DNA of 64,000 nt from DASXRC01 sp036506795 (GTDB lineage: Bacteria > Actinomycetota > Actinomycetes > Mycobacteriales > Micromonosporaceae). Location: NCBI GenBank assembly GCA_036506795.1, contig DASXRC010000228.1, forward strand, positions 62,001 to 126,000, read 5' to 3'. The notes under the pieces were generated by a model, which saw only the letters and a program-made list of their open reading frames with translations, was not told the origin of the DNA and searched no databases. The translations under genes and the position numbers were made by a program. This document shows, piece after piece, positions 43,428 through 51,631 of the stretch. Numbering within the stretch: position 1 is the stretch's first letter; every line of letters begins with the position of its first letter.

Positions 43428-44083
43428 CTAGCAGCTGGTGGCGCGTGCCGGCCTCCCGGCGCACGGGGTGACGAAATGGTCGAGGTTGCGCGTGTACTCG
43501 ATGCCGTCCACCACGTACCTGACCAGCGCGGTCAGGGTGACGGTTCCCTGGCGACCCTGCAGGCCTACCGCAGCTGGTAGCGCGTGCTGGTGGCCGTCAC
43601 TGGCTCCAGAGTCATCCCTGCAACCGGGTTCATGCTGGTGCCCGGCGGCGGATAGCTTCCGCCGATGCCCAGCACCTCGGAGGTGGGTTGGAGCACGAGC
43701 ACGCCGACCCCCAGCACCACGACCGGTGCGGGTGGGGAGTCGAACACCGGCTCGACACCGACCAGCCGGATAGAGTGCCCCCCTGGTTGACCACAACGGT
43801 TGCGCCGTCGGCGATGCGTTCGGCGGCCTTGACGGGTACCTGGTAGCGCCGGGTGCCTTGGTCGAAGGGCTGGAGCGCCTCCTGGCCGCGCAGGAAGGAC
43901 CGCGGTGATGCCGTCGGCGACGGTGACGGTGACGGTGCTGGCTGGCGTGTCGCCGTGGCCGGGAACGGTGCTACCGTGCTCGGCTGGCGGTCGGAGGACC
44001 GGGTCACAGTGCAGCCGGCGACGGTGAGCAGCGCCGCCGCGCCCACCACCGCCAGGGTGGGATCTTCGGTGGGATGACCTCAT
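43428..44083 (-). pseudogene. Secreted lipoprotein gene with three frameshifts
   Basis: ATG 44083 has GAGGGG upstream and starts MRSSHRRSHP, but the signal peptide LAVVGAAALLTVAGC lies in a second frame. The Pro/Ser-rich stalk and VPVKAAERIADGATVVVNQGG follow in that frame, the segment HSIRLVGVEPVFDSPPAPVV to TSTRYQLR in a third, and VGLQGRQGTVTLTALVRY to the stop at 43428 in yet another. The second shift lies in a run of six C (43778-43783 on +); one more would restore reading, as would one more G near 43570. Unknown family, no domain recognised. Confidence 0.65.
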
Positions 44084-44145
44084 GGCCCCTCGTCGTGCCG
44101 ATGGAACGGCCCGTGGAGGGCGTGGTACAGCCGTCTCGCGGATCG

Positions 44146-44165
44146 TTCGATCATCATCGATCGAA
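44146..44165. promoter_or_regulatory. Perfect inverted repeat upstream of the lipoprotein pseudogene
   Basis: TTCGATC (44146-44152) and GATCGAA (44159-44165) around ATCATC. It lies in a locally AT-richer 174-bp gap between the dnaB stop and the pseudogene start, and may be an operator or a terminator stem. Confidence 0.4.
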
Positions 44166-44257
44166 AACTCGATTGAAACAACTATCCATACCGGCACGTC
44201 AGCTGCCACAGGTTGGGCGGAGCCGACAGTGTCCATTGTGGCCGGCTCCGCTGGCCC

Positions 44258-46948
44258 CTAGACGATCGCCATGTCGACGAAGCGCGACAGGTGCAGCTGG
44301 GCCGCGACGGTCACCGTATCGGTGGGGCCGTTGCGGTGCTTGGCGACGATGAAGTCTGCCTCGCCGGCCCGAGGAGACTCCTTGTCGTAGTAGTCGTCGC
44401 GGTGCAGAAGTATGACAACGTCCGCATCCTGCTCAATGCTGTTGTGAACCGCGATCCCGTTCGCGATGAAGTTGTGGACGCCGAGCACGGTGGCGTCGAA
44501 TACATAGCGCTCACCGACTGAGGAAATCGATGCAATCTGATCCCAGAATACATCGTTGGTCGCGTGGAGCTCGAGGTCAGCGGAATCCAGAACCGCCGCG
44601 ATCCTCGCCAGCCGCTGGCTGCTCGGCGCGCGCTTCCAGAGCGCGCTTCCGCAGAACTGGGAACCAATCGCCGCTGCGAACTCACGATGGCTCATGCCTC
44701 GTTCGACCAGGATTTCACGAATACACGTCCAGACGTCGCGAGGGACAGTATCGACGTTGGTGTTGCCAATGGTTCCCTCAAGCCGGATCCGAAGCCGCTC
44801 ACAGGCCGCGGCGCGCTCACCATGGACGCCTATCTCACGGAGAAACCGAAGCTGGTCATCGCGCCCGGAGATGTCCAGCGTGTACTGCGGGCGGTGACTC
44901 TGGACGGGAACCGTCCTGAGGCGAGCGACGATGCCGAATCGCAGCAGAAGCCGAGAGACGTCCTCGAGCAGTCGCAGGCTGGTCGACCCCAGATAGACAC
45001 GGCCACCGGACCCAGACGCCGGAATGGTCACCGACCCGTCGGTGGCCCACAGGTGGTGCAAGAACAGAGCCGCCTGGGTCTTCGGTACGGACGCCAGCTC
45101 GGATGGCACGAACTTCTCATATGAGCGCCGATCAAAGAGTCCCAGCCTGTCGAGCCATTGGGCAATTGGGTTGCGGCGGCCCCGGGCGAGTCGGTAGGGC
45201 GCGGGCAGCCGAAGAGTGGTGACGCGCGCGGCTTCGTAATCATCGCGGACGGCTGATATACCAAAGTGCTTTGCGGCCTTTGTCACCGCCGCCAGGTTGG
45301 CCTCGTCCCGACTCGCGTAGCGGATGGGCTGATGCTTGACAAATGAGCCATCGCCGAGCAGATGCGCGAGCAGGATCACCTCCGCGTCGTCCCATGGCTG
45401 GGGAGCCATCGGCGCTGGCAGGTGACGCGGCGTTCCGATCCGGTCTCCGGGCCGCAGCTGGTCTAAGGCGACCCACCCGCGGAACGTCAAAAATGGATGG
45501 TTACCGGTCGCCTCGATTTCCTTGCCAGACGAAAGTCTTAGCTGGAAGACCTCGCGACGCCCGCTGGGAAATACATGCGTCATCGTCCGCGGCGTGTACC
45601 GGAGGCCCTCGTCGAGCGCCCAGACCGGAACGTCACGCGCCTCGGCCGCCCAGAGGGCGCCCAGGGTCACCTCGGTGTTCGTGTCCGCGCGGATGACACG
45701 TGTGGCCGCCGTCAGACAACCAGACTCGCGTAAGTCCGACAGCTGAGGTCGCTTGTCGGTGCGCTGCTCGGGACCACGGTTGAGCTGGCTGACCGCGACG
45801 ACGGGACAGTCGACCTCCTTGGCCAGAAGCTTGAGACCCCTGGACAGCTCCGCCACCTCCTGCTGACGGCTCTCCACTCGCTTCGGCGACGTCATGAGCT
45901 GCAGGTAGTCCACAATGACCAGTTTGAGGTCGTGGCGCTGACGGAGCCGGCGGGCCTTGGCCCGGATCTCCATGAGCGTCATGTTCGGCGTGTCGTCCAC
46001 GAACAGCGGGGCCTCGCTGATCTCGCCCATCCGGCGGGCCAGCTTGGTCCAGTCGTCGTCAGACAGCTGGCCCGAACGCAGCACGTGCAGCGGGACTCTC
46101 GACTCGGCGGCGAGGAGCCGCATCACGATCTCCACCTTGGACATTTCAAGCGAGAAGACCGCACTAGCCAGGTTATTCCGTACTGACGCAGAACGGGCAA
46201 AGTCCATTGCCGCAGTTGATTTCCCGAGGCCGGGTCTGCCGGCCACCACGATCAACTGCCCTGGGTGCAGGCCGTTGAGGAGGCGGTCGAGGTCGGTGAA
46301 TCCGGTCGGCACGCCGGTCATCACGCCGCCCTGCGTGCCCACCGCCTCGATCTCGTCGAGCGTCGGCTGCAGCATGTCGGCGAGGATCGCGAAGTCCTCG
46401 CTGACCCGTCGCTCGGTCACGTCGTAGACCGCCTGCTGCGCCAGGTCGACCACGTCGTCGACGTCGCGTCCGCCGCCGGCCGCCGCACCGTAGCCCAGCT
46501 GCACGATCCGGGTGCCGGCCTCCACGAGCCGGCGCAGCACGGCTCGCTCGGACACGATCCGCGCGTAGTAGGCGGCGTTCGCGGCGGTGGGCACGCTCGC
46601 CATCAGCGTGTGCAGGTACGGGGCACCACCGACCCGCGCCAGGTCGCCGGAGTCGGCCAGCGAGGCCGCGACGGTGATCGCATCCGCAGGCTCGCCGCGG
46701 CCGTACAGGTCGAGGACGGCCTCGAAGATGGTCACGTGGATCGGCCGGTAGAAGTCGGCGGATCGGAGGATCTCCACGACGTCGGCGATGGCGTCCTTGG
46801 ATAGCAGCATGCCGCCGAGCACGGACTGCTCGGCGGCGATGTCCTGCGGCGGGCTCCGGTCGAACTGGCCATCCCGCGGGCCAGAGCCGCCCTGCGACGG
46901 CGGACCGGGGGTGACGCCTTCGGCGCGCACGTCGTCGGCGATCGACAC
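44258..46948 (-). CDS. dnaB: Replicative DNA helicase DnaB with an intein
   Basis: Precursor of 896 codons. The N-extein has the DnaB N-terminal domain (PPQDIAAEQSVLGGMLLSKDAI) and RecA core with Walker A GRPGLGKST and Walker B LVIVDYLQLM. The intein occupies residues 411-836, between DLRESG and SIEQDADVV, the same site as in the Synechocystis DnaB intein. The ligated exteins make a helicase of 470 residues. GTG 46948 follows GAGGGGG. Downstream of rplI, separated by the hypothetical gene at 47398 on the other strand. Confidence 0.96.
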   Translation of the reverse strand: MSIADDVRAEGVTPGPPSQGGSGPRDGQFDRSPPQDIAAEQSVLGGMLLSKDAIADVVEILRSADFYRPIHVTIFEAVLDLYGRGEPADAITVAASLADSGDLARVGGAPYLHTLMASVPTAANAAYYARIVSERAVLRRLVEAGTRIVQLGYGAAAGGGRDVDDVVDLAQQAVYDVTERRVSEDFAILADMLQPTLDEIEAVGTQGGVMTGVPTGFTDLDRLLNGLHPGQLIVVAGRPGLGKSTAAMDFARSASVRNNLASAVFSLEMSKVEIVMRLLAAESRVPLHVLRSGQLSDDDWTKLARRMGEISEAPLFVDDTPNMTLMEIRAKARRLRQRHDLKLVIVDYLQLMTSPKRVESRQQEVAELSRGLKLLAKEVDCPVVAVSQLNRGPEQRTDKRPQLSDLRESGCLTAATRVIRADTNTEVTLGALWAAEARDVPVWALDEGLRYTPRTMTHVFPSGRREVFQLRLSSGKEIEATGNHPFLTFRGWVALDQLRPGDRIGTPRHLPAPMAPQPWDDAEVILLAHLLGDGSFVKHQPIRYASRDEANLAAVTKAAKHFGISAVRDDYEAARVTTLRLPAPYRLARGRRNPIAQWLDRLGLFDRRSYEKFVPSELASVPKTQAALFLHHLWATDGSVTIPASGSGGRVYLGSTSLRLLEDVSRLLLRFGIVARLRTVPVQSHRPQYTLDISGRDDQLRFLREIGVHGERAAACERLRIRLEGTIGNTNVDTVPRDVWTCIREILVERGMSHREFAAAIGSQFCGSALWKRAPSSQRLARIAAVLDSADLELHATNDVFWDQIASISSVGERYVFDATVLGVHNFIANGIAVHNSIEQDADVVILLHRDDYYDKESPRAGEADFIVAKHRNGPTDTVTVAAQLHLSRFVDMAIV
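44441..45718 (-). mobile_element. DnaB intein with LAGLIDADG homing endonuclease
   Basis: 426 residues. Splicing block A starts at Cys 1 (CLTAATRVI), block B has T71-x-x-H74 (ATGNHPF), and blocks F and G are YVFDATVLGVHNF and IANGIAVHN, ending His-Asn before extein Ser. Both endonuclease motifs keep their catalytic Asp: LLAHLLGDG (D123) and LFLHHLWATDG (D227). A helix-turn-helix-like segment (about 330-380, VERGMSHREFAAAIG) follows, probably for DNA recognition. The DNA is visibly less GC-rich than the exteins, in line with transfer. Confidence 0.92.
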
Positions 46949-47397
46949 CGGACACCCCCTCGTCCCGCCCCGGACATCGGCCCTCGCGCCCCCCGCGCTT
47001 GACCGCCGCCCGAACCCGTCCCCATGACACCCGTCGGGTACGACAGTTCTCCACCGTGGCCCGAAGGCCACGCGACCGAGAGGAAGTCACGGCGACCGGA
47101 GACCGTCGAGTGGCAACCGTACGAAGGGTGATGGGCGGCTTTCAAACGGCCCGGTGGACGGGCCTCGGGACAACACTGTGGACGGCCGGACCCGTCGTGT
47201 GCGGAGCTTTGTGCACAGGCTGTGGACGGCGGCGCCGGGATGACCGTGACGAACCCGCTGGCCTGGGCGCGCACGATTCACATGCTGTGGAGGAAAGAAA
47301 ATTCGGTCCGAACCGCGACCGGACGAGTCGGCGATCGGCCGATTTGACCTGTACGGGGGATTGCGATCAGATATCGAAACGGACACGATACGGACCC
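46949..47397. promoter_or_regulatory. dnaB upstream region with DnaA-box-like sites
   Basis: 449 bp without a gene between the divergent dnaB and the hypothetical gene. TGTGGACGG occurs twice (47177-47185 and 47221-47229), equal to CCGTCCACA on the minus strand, a GC-rich DnaA-box form. Hairpins: GTGGCC/GGCCAC (47056-47071) and GGCCCG/CGGGCC (47148-47164). No exact -10/-35 could be assigned. Confidence 0.45.
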
Positions 47398-48204
47398 GTG
47401 GACTACCAGGACTGGGGGAGTGAGTCCGGCTCTCGCGGGCCGTACGCCGATTCCTGGTCGCGGGACGACGAGATCGACCCGGTCCGACAGTGGAACGATC
47501 CCGGGTCGCCGTGGGTGCCGCGCCCACGATCCGGCTGGCACGACGAGGACGCCCGGCCTGCGGATGCCCGGTGGTATGACCCGCCAGCGCGACCGGACGA
47601 ACCACCGCGGCACCACGAACCATCCCCGCAGGACCCACCACCTCCGTATCGCGAACCACCGCTGCCCGGGCCGCCATCGCCACGCACCCGGCAGCGGCCG
47701 GCACCGTGGTCGCCACCCGACGACTCGCCGCCGCCGTGGCCGGCCGCCTCCGGCGGGGAGCGTCACTTGGCCCGGGAGCGCCACGCGGGTCATGTCGCCG
47801 CCCGCCGGAGTGCACCCCGCCGCCGGGATCGCCCTACCGACGACGACGGCCGGCCGATCGAGGGCGGGTACGGGAGCGCTATGGCCGCGGCGGCCGGCTG
47901 GTTCGCCGTACCGCTCGTTCTGTATCTTCTCTGGGCGCTGACGCTGAAGTCGAAACCGGAGGCGGGCTGTGTCGACGCCGCCGGCCAGGCCTGTCCCGCG
48001 GACCGCGCCGCTGCGATCGCCGACCTGATCGGCGCGCTGCCCCGACTCGCGGCCGCGTTGACGATCAGCTTCGCCGCCGCCGCCGTACTGCGCTGGGCCA
48101 GCGCGACCTGGCGGCCGATCACCGTCGGCTTCATCGGCGCCGTGGTGGGCGCCGGCGCCGCCACCGTGCTCTTCTCGGTGCTCGGCGGCGCGCCTCTCGG
48201 TTGA
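47398..48204 (+). CDS. Proline-rich protein with C-terminal membrane helices
   Basis: 268 residues. The first ~150 are hydrophilic, disordered and rich in Pro, Arg, Asp and Trp, with no recognisable domain. Two or three hydrophobic helices follow (AAAAGWFAVPLVLYLLWALTL; LPRLAAALTISFAAAAVL; ITVGFIGAVVGAGAATVLF), with a Cys pair between the first two (GCVDAAGQACPADR). GTG 47398 is the only suitable start near the beginning of this composition. Not recognised as a named family. It lies between dnaB and the rplI operon in place of the short genes found there in mycobacteria. Confidence 0.65.
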   Translation: MDYQDWGSESGSRGPYADSWSRDDEIDPVRQWNDPGSPWVPRPRSGWHDEDARPADARWYDPPARPDEPPRHHEPSPQDPPPPYREPPLPGPPSPRTRQRPAPWSPPDDSPPPWPAASGGERHLARERHAGHVAARRSAPRRRDRPTDDDGRPIEGGYGSAMAAAAGWFAVPLVLYLLWALTLKSKPEAGCVDAAGQACPADRAAAIADLIGALPRLAAALTISFAAAAVLRWASATWRPITVGFIGAVVGAGAATVLFSVLGGAPLG

Positions 48205-48215
48205 CGCCGACGACC

Positions 48216-48224
48216 CCGTCCACA
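48216..48224 (+). promoter_or_regulatory. DnaA-box-like site CCGTCCACA
   Basis: Same nine bases as the two sites upstream of dnaB, in the opposite orientation, and ending six bases before an 11-bp repeat array. Confidence 0.4.
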
Positions 48225-48229
48225 AAGGT

Positions 48230-48306
48230 CACGGCCGCCACACGGCGAGGTCACGGCCATCGCACGGGACTATCACGGGTTCTGCACGGCGGGGTCACGA
48301 ACCTCA
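48230..48306 (+). repeat. Array of seven 11-bp CACGG iterons
   Basis: CACGG begins at 48230, 48241, 48252, 48263, 48274 and 48285, and CACGA at 48296: seven units with an exact 11-bp period. The remaining six bases of each unit vary (GCC.., CGAGGT, GACTAT and so on), so conservation is of the five-base core, one per DNA turn. This fits a protein-binding array. Neither coding nor a known repeat family. Confidence 0.75.
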
Positions 48307-48570
48307 CGCTTGGGTTGCGGGTCCGCCACGCGGAGCCGAACCGGCTATCGATCTCTCCCAATGGCCATCGAGGCGTCTACCGAGAGGGACGACGATGGCC
48401 AGGACTGCCCGCGCCGCACCGCGTACCGATTGATCGGGTACGCGGACCGCGCGGTCGCCGGCGGCCCGGGTGCACGCTCGCTGGCTGGACCCAAGGACCC
48501 GGGAGCCGACCGAGGCGTACGAGTCGGTGGAGGTGGCCGACCTCGACGGACCCGTCGGAGGGACGACGAT

Positions 48571-48597
48571 GGGGTGCCGGCGCGGGCCGGGCACCCC
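48571..48597 (-). terminator. Hairpin terminator of the rpsF-ssb-rpsR-rplI operon
   Basis: GGGGTGCC (48571-48578) pairs with GGCACCCC (48590-48597) around an 11-nt GC-rich loop, 18 bp after the rplI stop. Confidence 0.6.
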
Positions 48598-48615
48598 GTC
48601 GTCGCATCGGTTGTC

Positions 48616-49065
48616 CTATTTGGAGGGAACGACGCTCAGTGCGATCTTCGCGCTGACCTCCGGGTGCAGCTTCACCTGCACCTGGTACGCGCCGGTCGAC
48701 TTGATGTGGCCGGGCAGCTCCAGCCGGCGCCGGTCCAGACTCGGACCGCCGGCCGCCTTGACCGCGTCGACGACCTCGGCCGCGGTGACCGAGCCGAACA
48801 GCCGGCCGCCCTCGCCGGCCCGGGCCGACAGGAGGACGTTGAGCTCCTCGAGCTGGGCCTTGACCTCGTTGGCGCGGTCGAGATCCTTGATCTCACGTGT
48901 CGCGCGGGCGCGCTTGATGACCGAGACCTGCTTTTCGCCGCCCTTGGTCCAGCCGATCGCGAAGCCCTGCGGCAGCAGGTAGTTGCGGCCGTAGCCGTCC
49001 TTCACCTCGACGACGTCGCCCGGCGAGCCGAGGCCGGACACCTCCTGGGTGAGGATGACCTTCAT
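48616..49065 (-). CDS. rplI: 50S ribosomal protein L9
   Basis: 149 residues, normal length. MKVILTQEVSGLG, DGYGRNYLLPQGFA and the central helix (KRARATREIKDLDRANEVK) connect the two globular halves. GGGAGG precedes ATG 49065. Last gene of the operon rpsF-ssb-rpsR-rplI. Confidence 0.98.
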   Translation of the reverse strand: MKVILTQEVSGLGSPGDVVEVKDGYGRNYLLPQGFAIGWTKGGEKQVSVIKRARATREIKDLDRANEVKAQLEELNVLLSARAGEGGRLFGSVTAAEVVDAVKAAGGPSLDRRRLELPGHIKSTGAYQVQVKLHPEVSAKIALSVVPSK

Positions 49066-49079
49066 GTCCGAGCCTCCCC

Positions 49080-49319
49080 TCAGCGGGCCGTCGTCGTGTA
49101 CGGCAGGAGCGCCATCTCGCGAGCGTTCTTGACCGCGCGGGCGATCTGCCGCTGCTGCTGGGACGTCACTCCGGTCACCCGCCGAGCGCGAATCTTGCCG
49201 CGGTCGGAGATGAACTTGCGCAGCAGCGCGGTGTCCTTGTAATCGATGTAGGTGATCCCCTCCTTGTCGAGCGGGTTCACCTTCTTCTTCGGCTTGCGCA
49301 GAGCCGCAGCCTTTGCCAT
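49080..49319 (-). CDS. rpsR: 30S ribosomal protein S18
   Basis: 79 residues with KKKVNPLDKEGITYIDYKD and the conserved LLRKFISDRGKIRARRVTG. The cysteines of zinc-binding S18 forms are absent, so it is the Zn-independent (C-) type. It forms a complex with S6, encoded in the same operon. Confidence 0.98.
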   Translation of the reverse strand: MAKAAALRKPKKKVNPLDKEGITYIDYKDTALLRKFISDRGKIRARRVTGVTSQQQRQIARAVKNAREMALLPYTTTAR

Positions 49320-49355
49320 GTCTCGTAACTCCGTATTGCTCGTGAAGGGGTGCCC

Positions 49356-49871
49356 TTAGAAGGGCGGCTCGTCGTCGAGATTGCCGCCCGCACCAGCACC
49401 GCCGCCGGAGCCGCCGGCCGGCGTCGCGGTCGCCCAGGGGTCGTCGAAGTTGCCTCCGCCGCCCTGGCCACCGCCGGAGGCACCAAACCCGCCGCCACCG
49501 CTCGTCCGCGACATCTTCTGCACCTTCGCCGTGGCGTACCGCAGCGACGGGCCGATCTCGTCGACCTCGAGCTCGATGACGGTGCGCTTCTCGCCCTCGC
49601 GCGTCTCGTACGACCGCTGACGCAGCCGCCCCGACGCGATCACGCGGGCGCCCCGCTGCAGCGACTCGGCGACGTTCTCCGCCGCCTGCCGCCACACCGT
49701 GCAGGACAGGAACAGCGGTTCGCCGTCCTTCCACTCGCCGGACGCACGGTCGAGGAACCGCGGCGTCGAGGCGACCCGGAACTTGGCGACCGCCGCACCC
49801 GACGGGGTGAAGCGCAACTCTGGATCATCGGTCAGGTTACCGATGATCGTGATGGTGGTATCTCCTGCCAT
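49356..49871 (-). CDS. ssb: Single-stranded DNA-binding protein
   Basis: 171 residues: OB fold (1-110; TTITIIGNLTDDPELRFTPSG, SCTVWRQAAENVAESLQRGARV) and a Gly-rich tail ending in the acidic tip LDDEPPF that binds partner repair proteins. ATG 49871 follows GAGGAG. The place between rpsF and rpsR is the usual bacterial one. Confidence 0.98.
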   Translation of the reverse strand: MAGDTTITIIGNLTDDPELRFTPSGAAVAKFRVASTPRFLDRASGEWKDGEPLFLSCTVWRQAAENVAESLQRGARVIASGRLRQRSYETREGEKRTVIELEVDEIGPSLRYATAKVQKMSRTSGGGGFGASGGGQGGGGNFDDPWATATPAGGSGGGAGAGGNLDDEPPF

Positions 49872-49971
49872 GACCTACTCCTCGGGCGCTCATTGTGGTC
49901 TGCCGGTCAGGCTGCCATAGCCGTCCGACAGAGAGAATGAGGTTGGTCCGGACGAGCCGAGAAACGCGCGG

Positions 49972-50262
49972 TCAGCGTGCTTCCGGCCGAATAACCTTGG
50001 TACGCAACACCGACTCGTTGAGTCGCAGCTGCCGGTCCAGCTCCGCCACCGCCTCAGGCGTCGCCTGCAGGTCGATAACGGCGTAAATGCCCTCGGCCTT
50101 CTTATCGATCTCGTACGCGAGGCGCCGCCGGCCCCACACGTCGAGCTTCTCCACCGAGCCACCCGCGGTCCGAATCACGTTCAGGTACGTGTCGAGCGAC
50201 GGGCCAACGGTGCGCTCCTCGAGGCTTGGGTCGAGGATCACCATGATCTCGTAATGACGCAA
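49972..50262 (-). CDS. rpsF: 30S ribosomal protein S6
   Basis: 96 residues, LRHYEIMVILDPSLEERTV at the N-terminus and GGSVEKLDVWGRRRLAYEI in the middle, characteristic of S6. The start is TTG 50262, forced by the position of similarity and by AGGAGGT upstream. First gene of the operon, preceded by a long structured leader. Confidence 0.97.
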   Translation of the reverse strand: MRHYEIMVILDPSLEERTVGPSLDTYLNVIRTAGGSVEKLDVWGRRRLAYEIDKKAEGIYAVIDLQATPEAVAELDRQLRLNESVLRTKVIRPEAR

Positions 50263-50851
50263 GACGTACTCCACCTCCTCTGGGCTAGCGGCCACGGTCC
50301 GTCCGTGGCAGGAGGTCTGGCGTCGTTCGGCAGTCGTGCGCCGCGGGCAAGCGCCCACGGCGTCGTGGCGAACCGAACAAGAATACGCACCCCCCGCAGC
50401 GTGGTCACAGGTGGGGGTGTCGGCGGCCCACGCGACCCGCGCGGCGAAGGGCCTCCACGACGCCGAACCGGCGAGGAGGAGACCCTTCGGTCGAGCCGCG
50501 GGGCGCTCTATCCGCTTCTTTGGGTGGGACCTGGGGAGGAACGACCACACCGACGAGGTTGGATATGAGGCGCCCCGCGGAGCCTGTTTGTTGTCTTGAA
50601 TCTTACGCGGCTCGCGTCCGCGTTGCACGTTGAGCGATAATAGCCCCGATTATTGCTGATAGTCCGATTAATGCCGTTCGGTCCGCCCGGCGCCGCACCG
50701 AGTTGATCGCGCACCGGATCATCAGAGGTAACGACCGGTCGGCGCACGCGGTGACGCGCGCGGGTCCCCCGCCCGGGTGGACACCCGCGGACATCCGAGA
50801 CACCCGGACGTTCAACCCTGGCCGTCACACCGGAGTCGTAGGCTCGCCAGC
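50263..50851 (-). promoter_or_regulatory. Long structured 5' leader and promoter region of the rpsF operon
   Basis: 589 bp without a gene. On the rpsF strand: hairpin GCCACGG/CCGTGGC (50291-50309) just above the ribosome site; a nested stem-loop 50445-50489 with CGAAGGG/CCCTTCG, CCTCC/GGAGG and inner CGCCG/CGGCG; and an 11-bp long-range pairing of 50496-50506 with 50570-50580. An AT-rich patch near 50630-50670 (GATAATAG, GATTATTG) is the probable promoter site. S6-S18 is known to regulate its own leader in many bacteria, so one stem may be that site. TAGGCT at 50839-50844 is the -10 of the next gene. Confidence 0.5.
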
Positions 50852-51622
50852 ATGCGTATCGGAGCCCACGTTGACTTCGCCGACCCGCTCGCCGAGGCGG
50901 CCGCCCGGGACGCCGAGGTCGTGCAGTTCTTCCTCACCGACCCGCAGGGTTGGGTGACGCCCTCCCCGCGGGCCGACGCCCCGGCATTGCGCGCGAGTGG
51001 GCTCGATCTCTACGTCCACGCGCCCTACCGCATCAACGTGGCGACACTCAACAACCGCATCCGCATCCCGAGCCGCAAGCTGCTCCTCGAGCACGCCTCC
51101 GCGGCGGCGGAGATCGGAGCGCGCGGCATCATCGTGCACGGCGGCCACGTCGACCGGGGCGGGGACCTGGCGACCGGCTTCGACAACTGGCGCAAGACCT
51201 TTGAGTACGCGGCCAAGGCCGGCGGGTTCCCGCTGCCGCTGTTGATCGAGAACACCGCGGGTGGCGACAACGCATGTGCCCGTCGGTTCGATGCCCTCGC
51301 CCGGCTGTGGGATGTCATCGGGGAGTACGGCGCCGGCTTCTGCCTCGACACCTGCCACGCCCACGCCGGCGGCGAGGAACTGCTCGATGTCGTCGATCGC
51401 GTCAAGGCGATCACCGGTCGCATCGACCTGGTCCACGCCAACGACTCCAAGGACCCGTTCGACTCGGGACGGGATCGGCACGACAACCTCGGGCACGGAT
51501 CGATCGACCCCGACACCCTGGTCGCCGTCGTCCGGACGGCCGGAGCCCCAGTCGTCGTGGAGACGCCGGGCGGCGCCGAGGGTCAGGCGGCCGACATCGC
51601 CTTCCTGCGCGACCGCCTCTAG
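50852..51622 (+). CDS. nfo: Endonuclease IV (AP endonuclease family 2)
   Basis: 256-residue TIM-barrel enzyme that incises DNA 5' of abasic sites, using zinc. Metal-binding motifs are LYVHAPYRIN, IIVHGGH, LLIENTAG, CLDTCHAHA, and HANDSKDPFDSGRDRHDNLGHG, then VVETPG at the end. ATG 50852 is 7 nt after TAGGCT, so it is probably leaderless. It is next to replication and repair genes. A product acting on the same lesions as the EndoQ-UvrD fusion. Confidence 0.92.
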   Translation: MRIGAHVDFADPLAEAAARDAEVVQFFLTDPQGWVTPSPRADAPALRASGLDLYVHAPYRINVATLNNRIRIPSRKLLLEHASAAAEIGARGIIVHGGHVDRGGDLATGFDNWRKTFEYAAKAGGFPLPLLIENTAGGDNACARRFDALARLWDVIGEYGAGFCLDTCHAHAGGEELLDVVDRVKAITGRIDLVHANDSKDPFDSGRDRHDNLGHGSIDPDTLVAVVRTAGAPVVVETPGGAEGQAADIAFLRDRL

Positions 51623-51631
51623 GGCAGCCGG

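Larger units (their letters stand above)
48205..48615. other. 411-bp intergenic region downstream of rplI
   Basis: Bounded by two stop codons. It carries a DnaA-box-like site and 11-bp repeat array at the left, the rplI terminator at the right, and nothing convincing between. An open frame from 48470 runs into antisense rplI and is not supported. Confidence 0.5.

Noticed and set aside
48230..48306. Array as a coding repeat
   Set aside because: The period of 11 bp is not a multiple of three and it lies after a stop codon.
48470..48615. Short reading frame starting HARWLDPRTREPTEAYESV
   Set aside because: It runs through the terminator into antisense rplI and has no start context.
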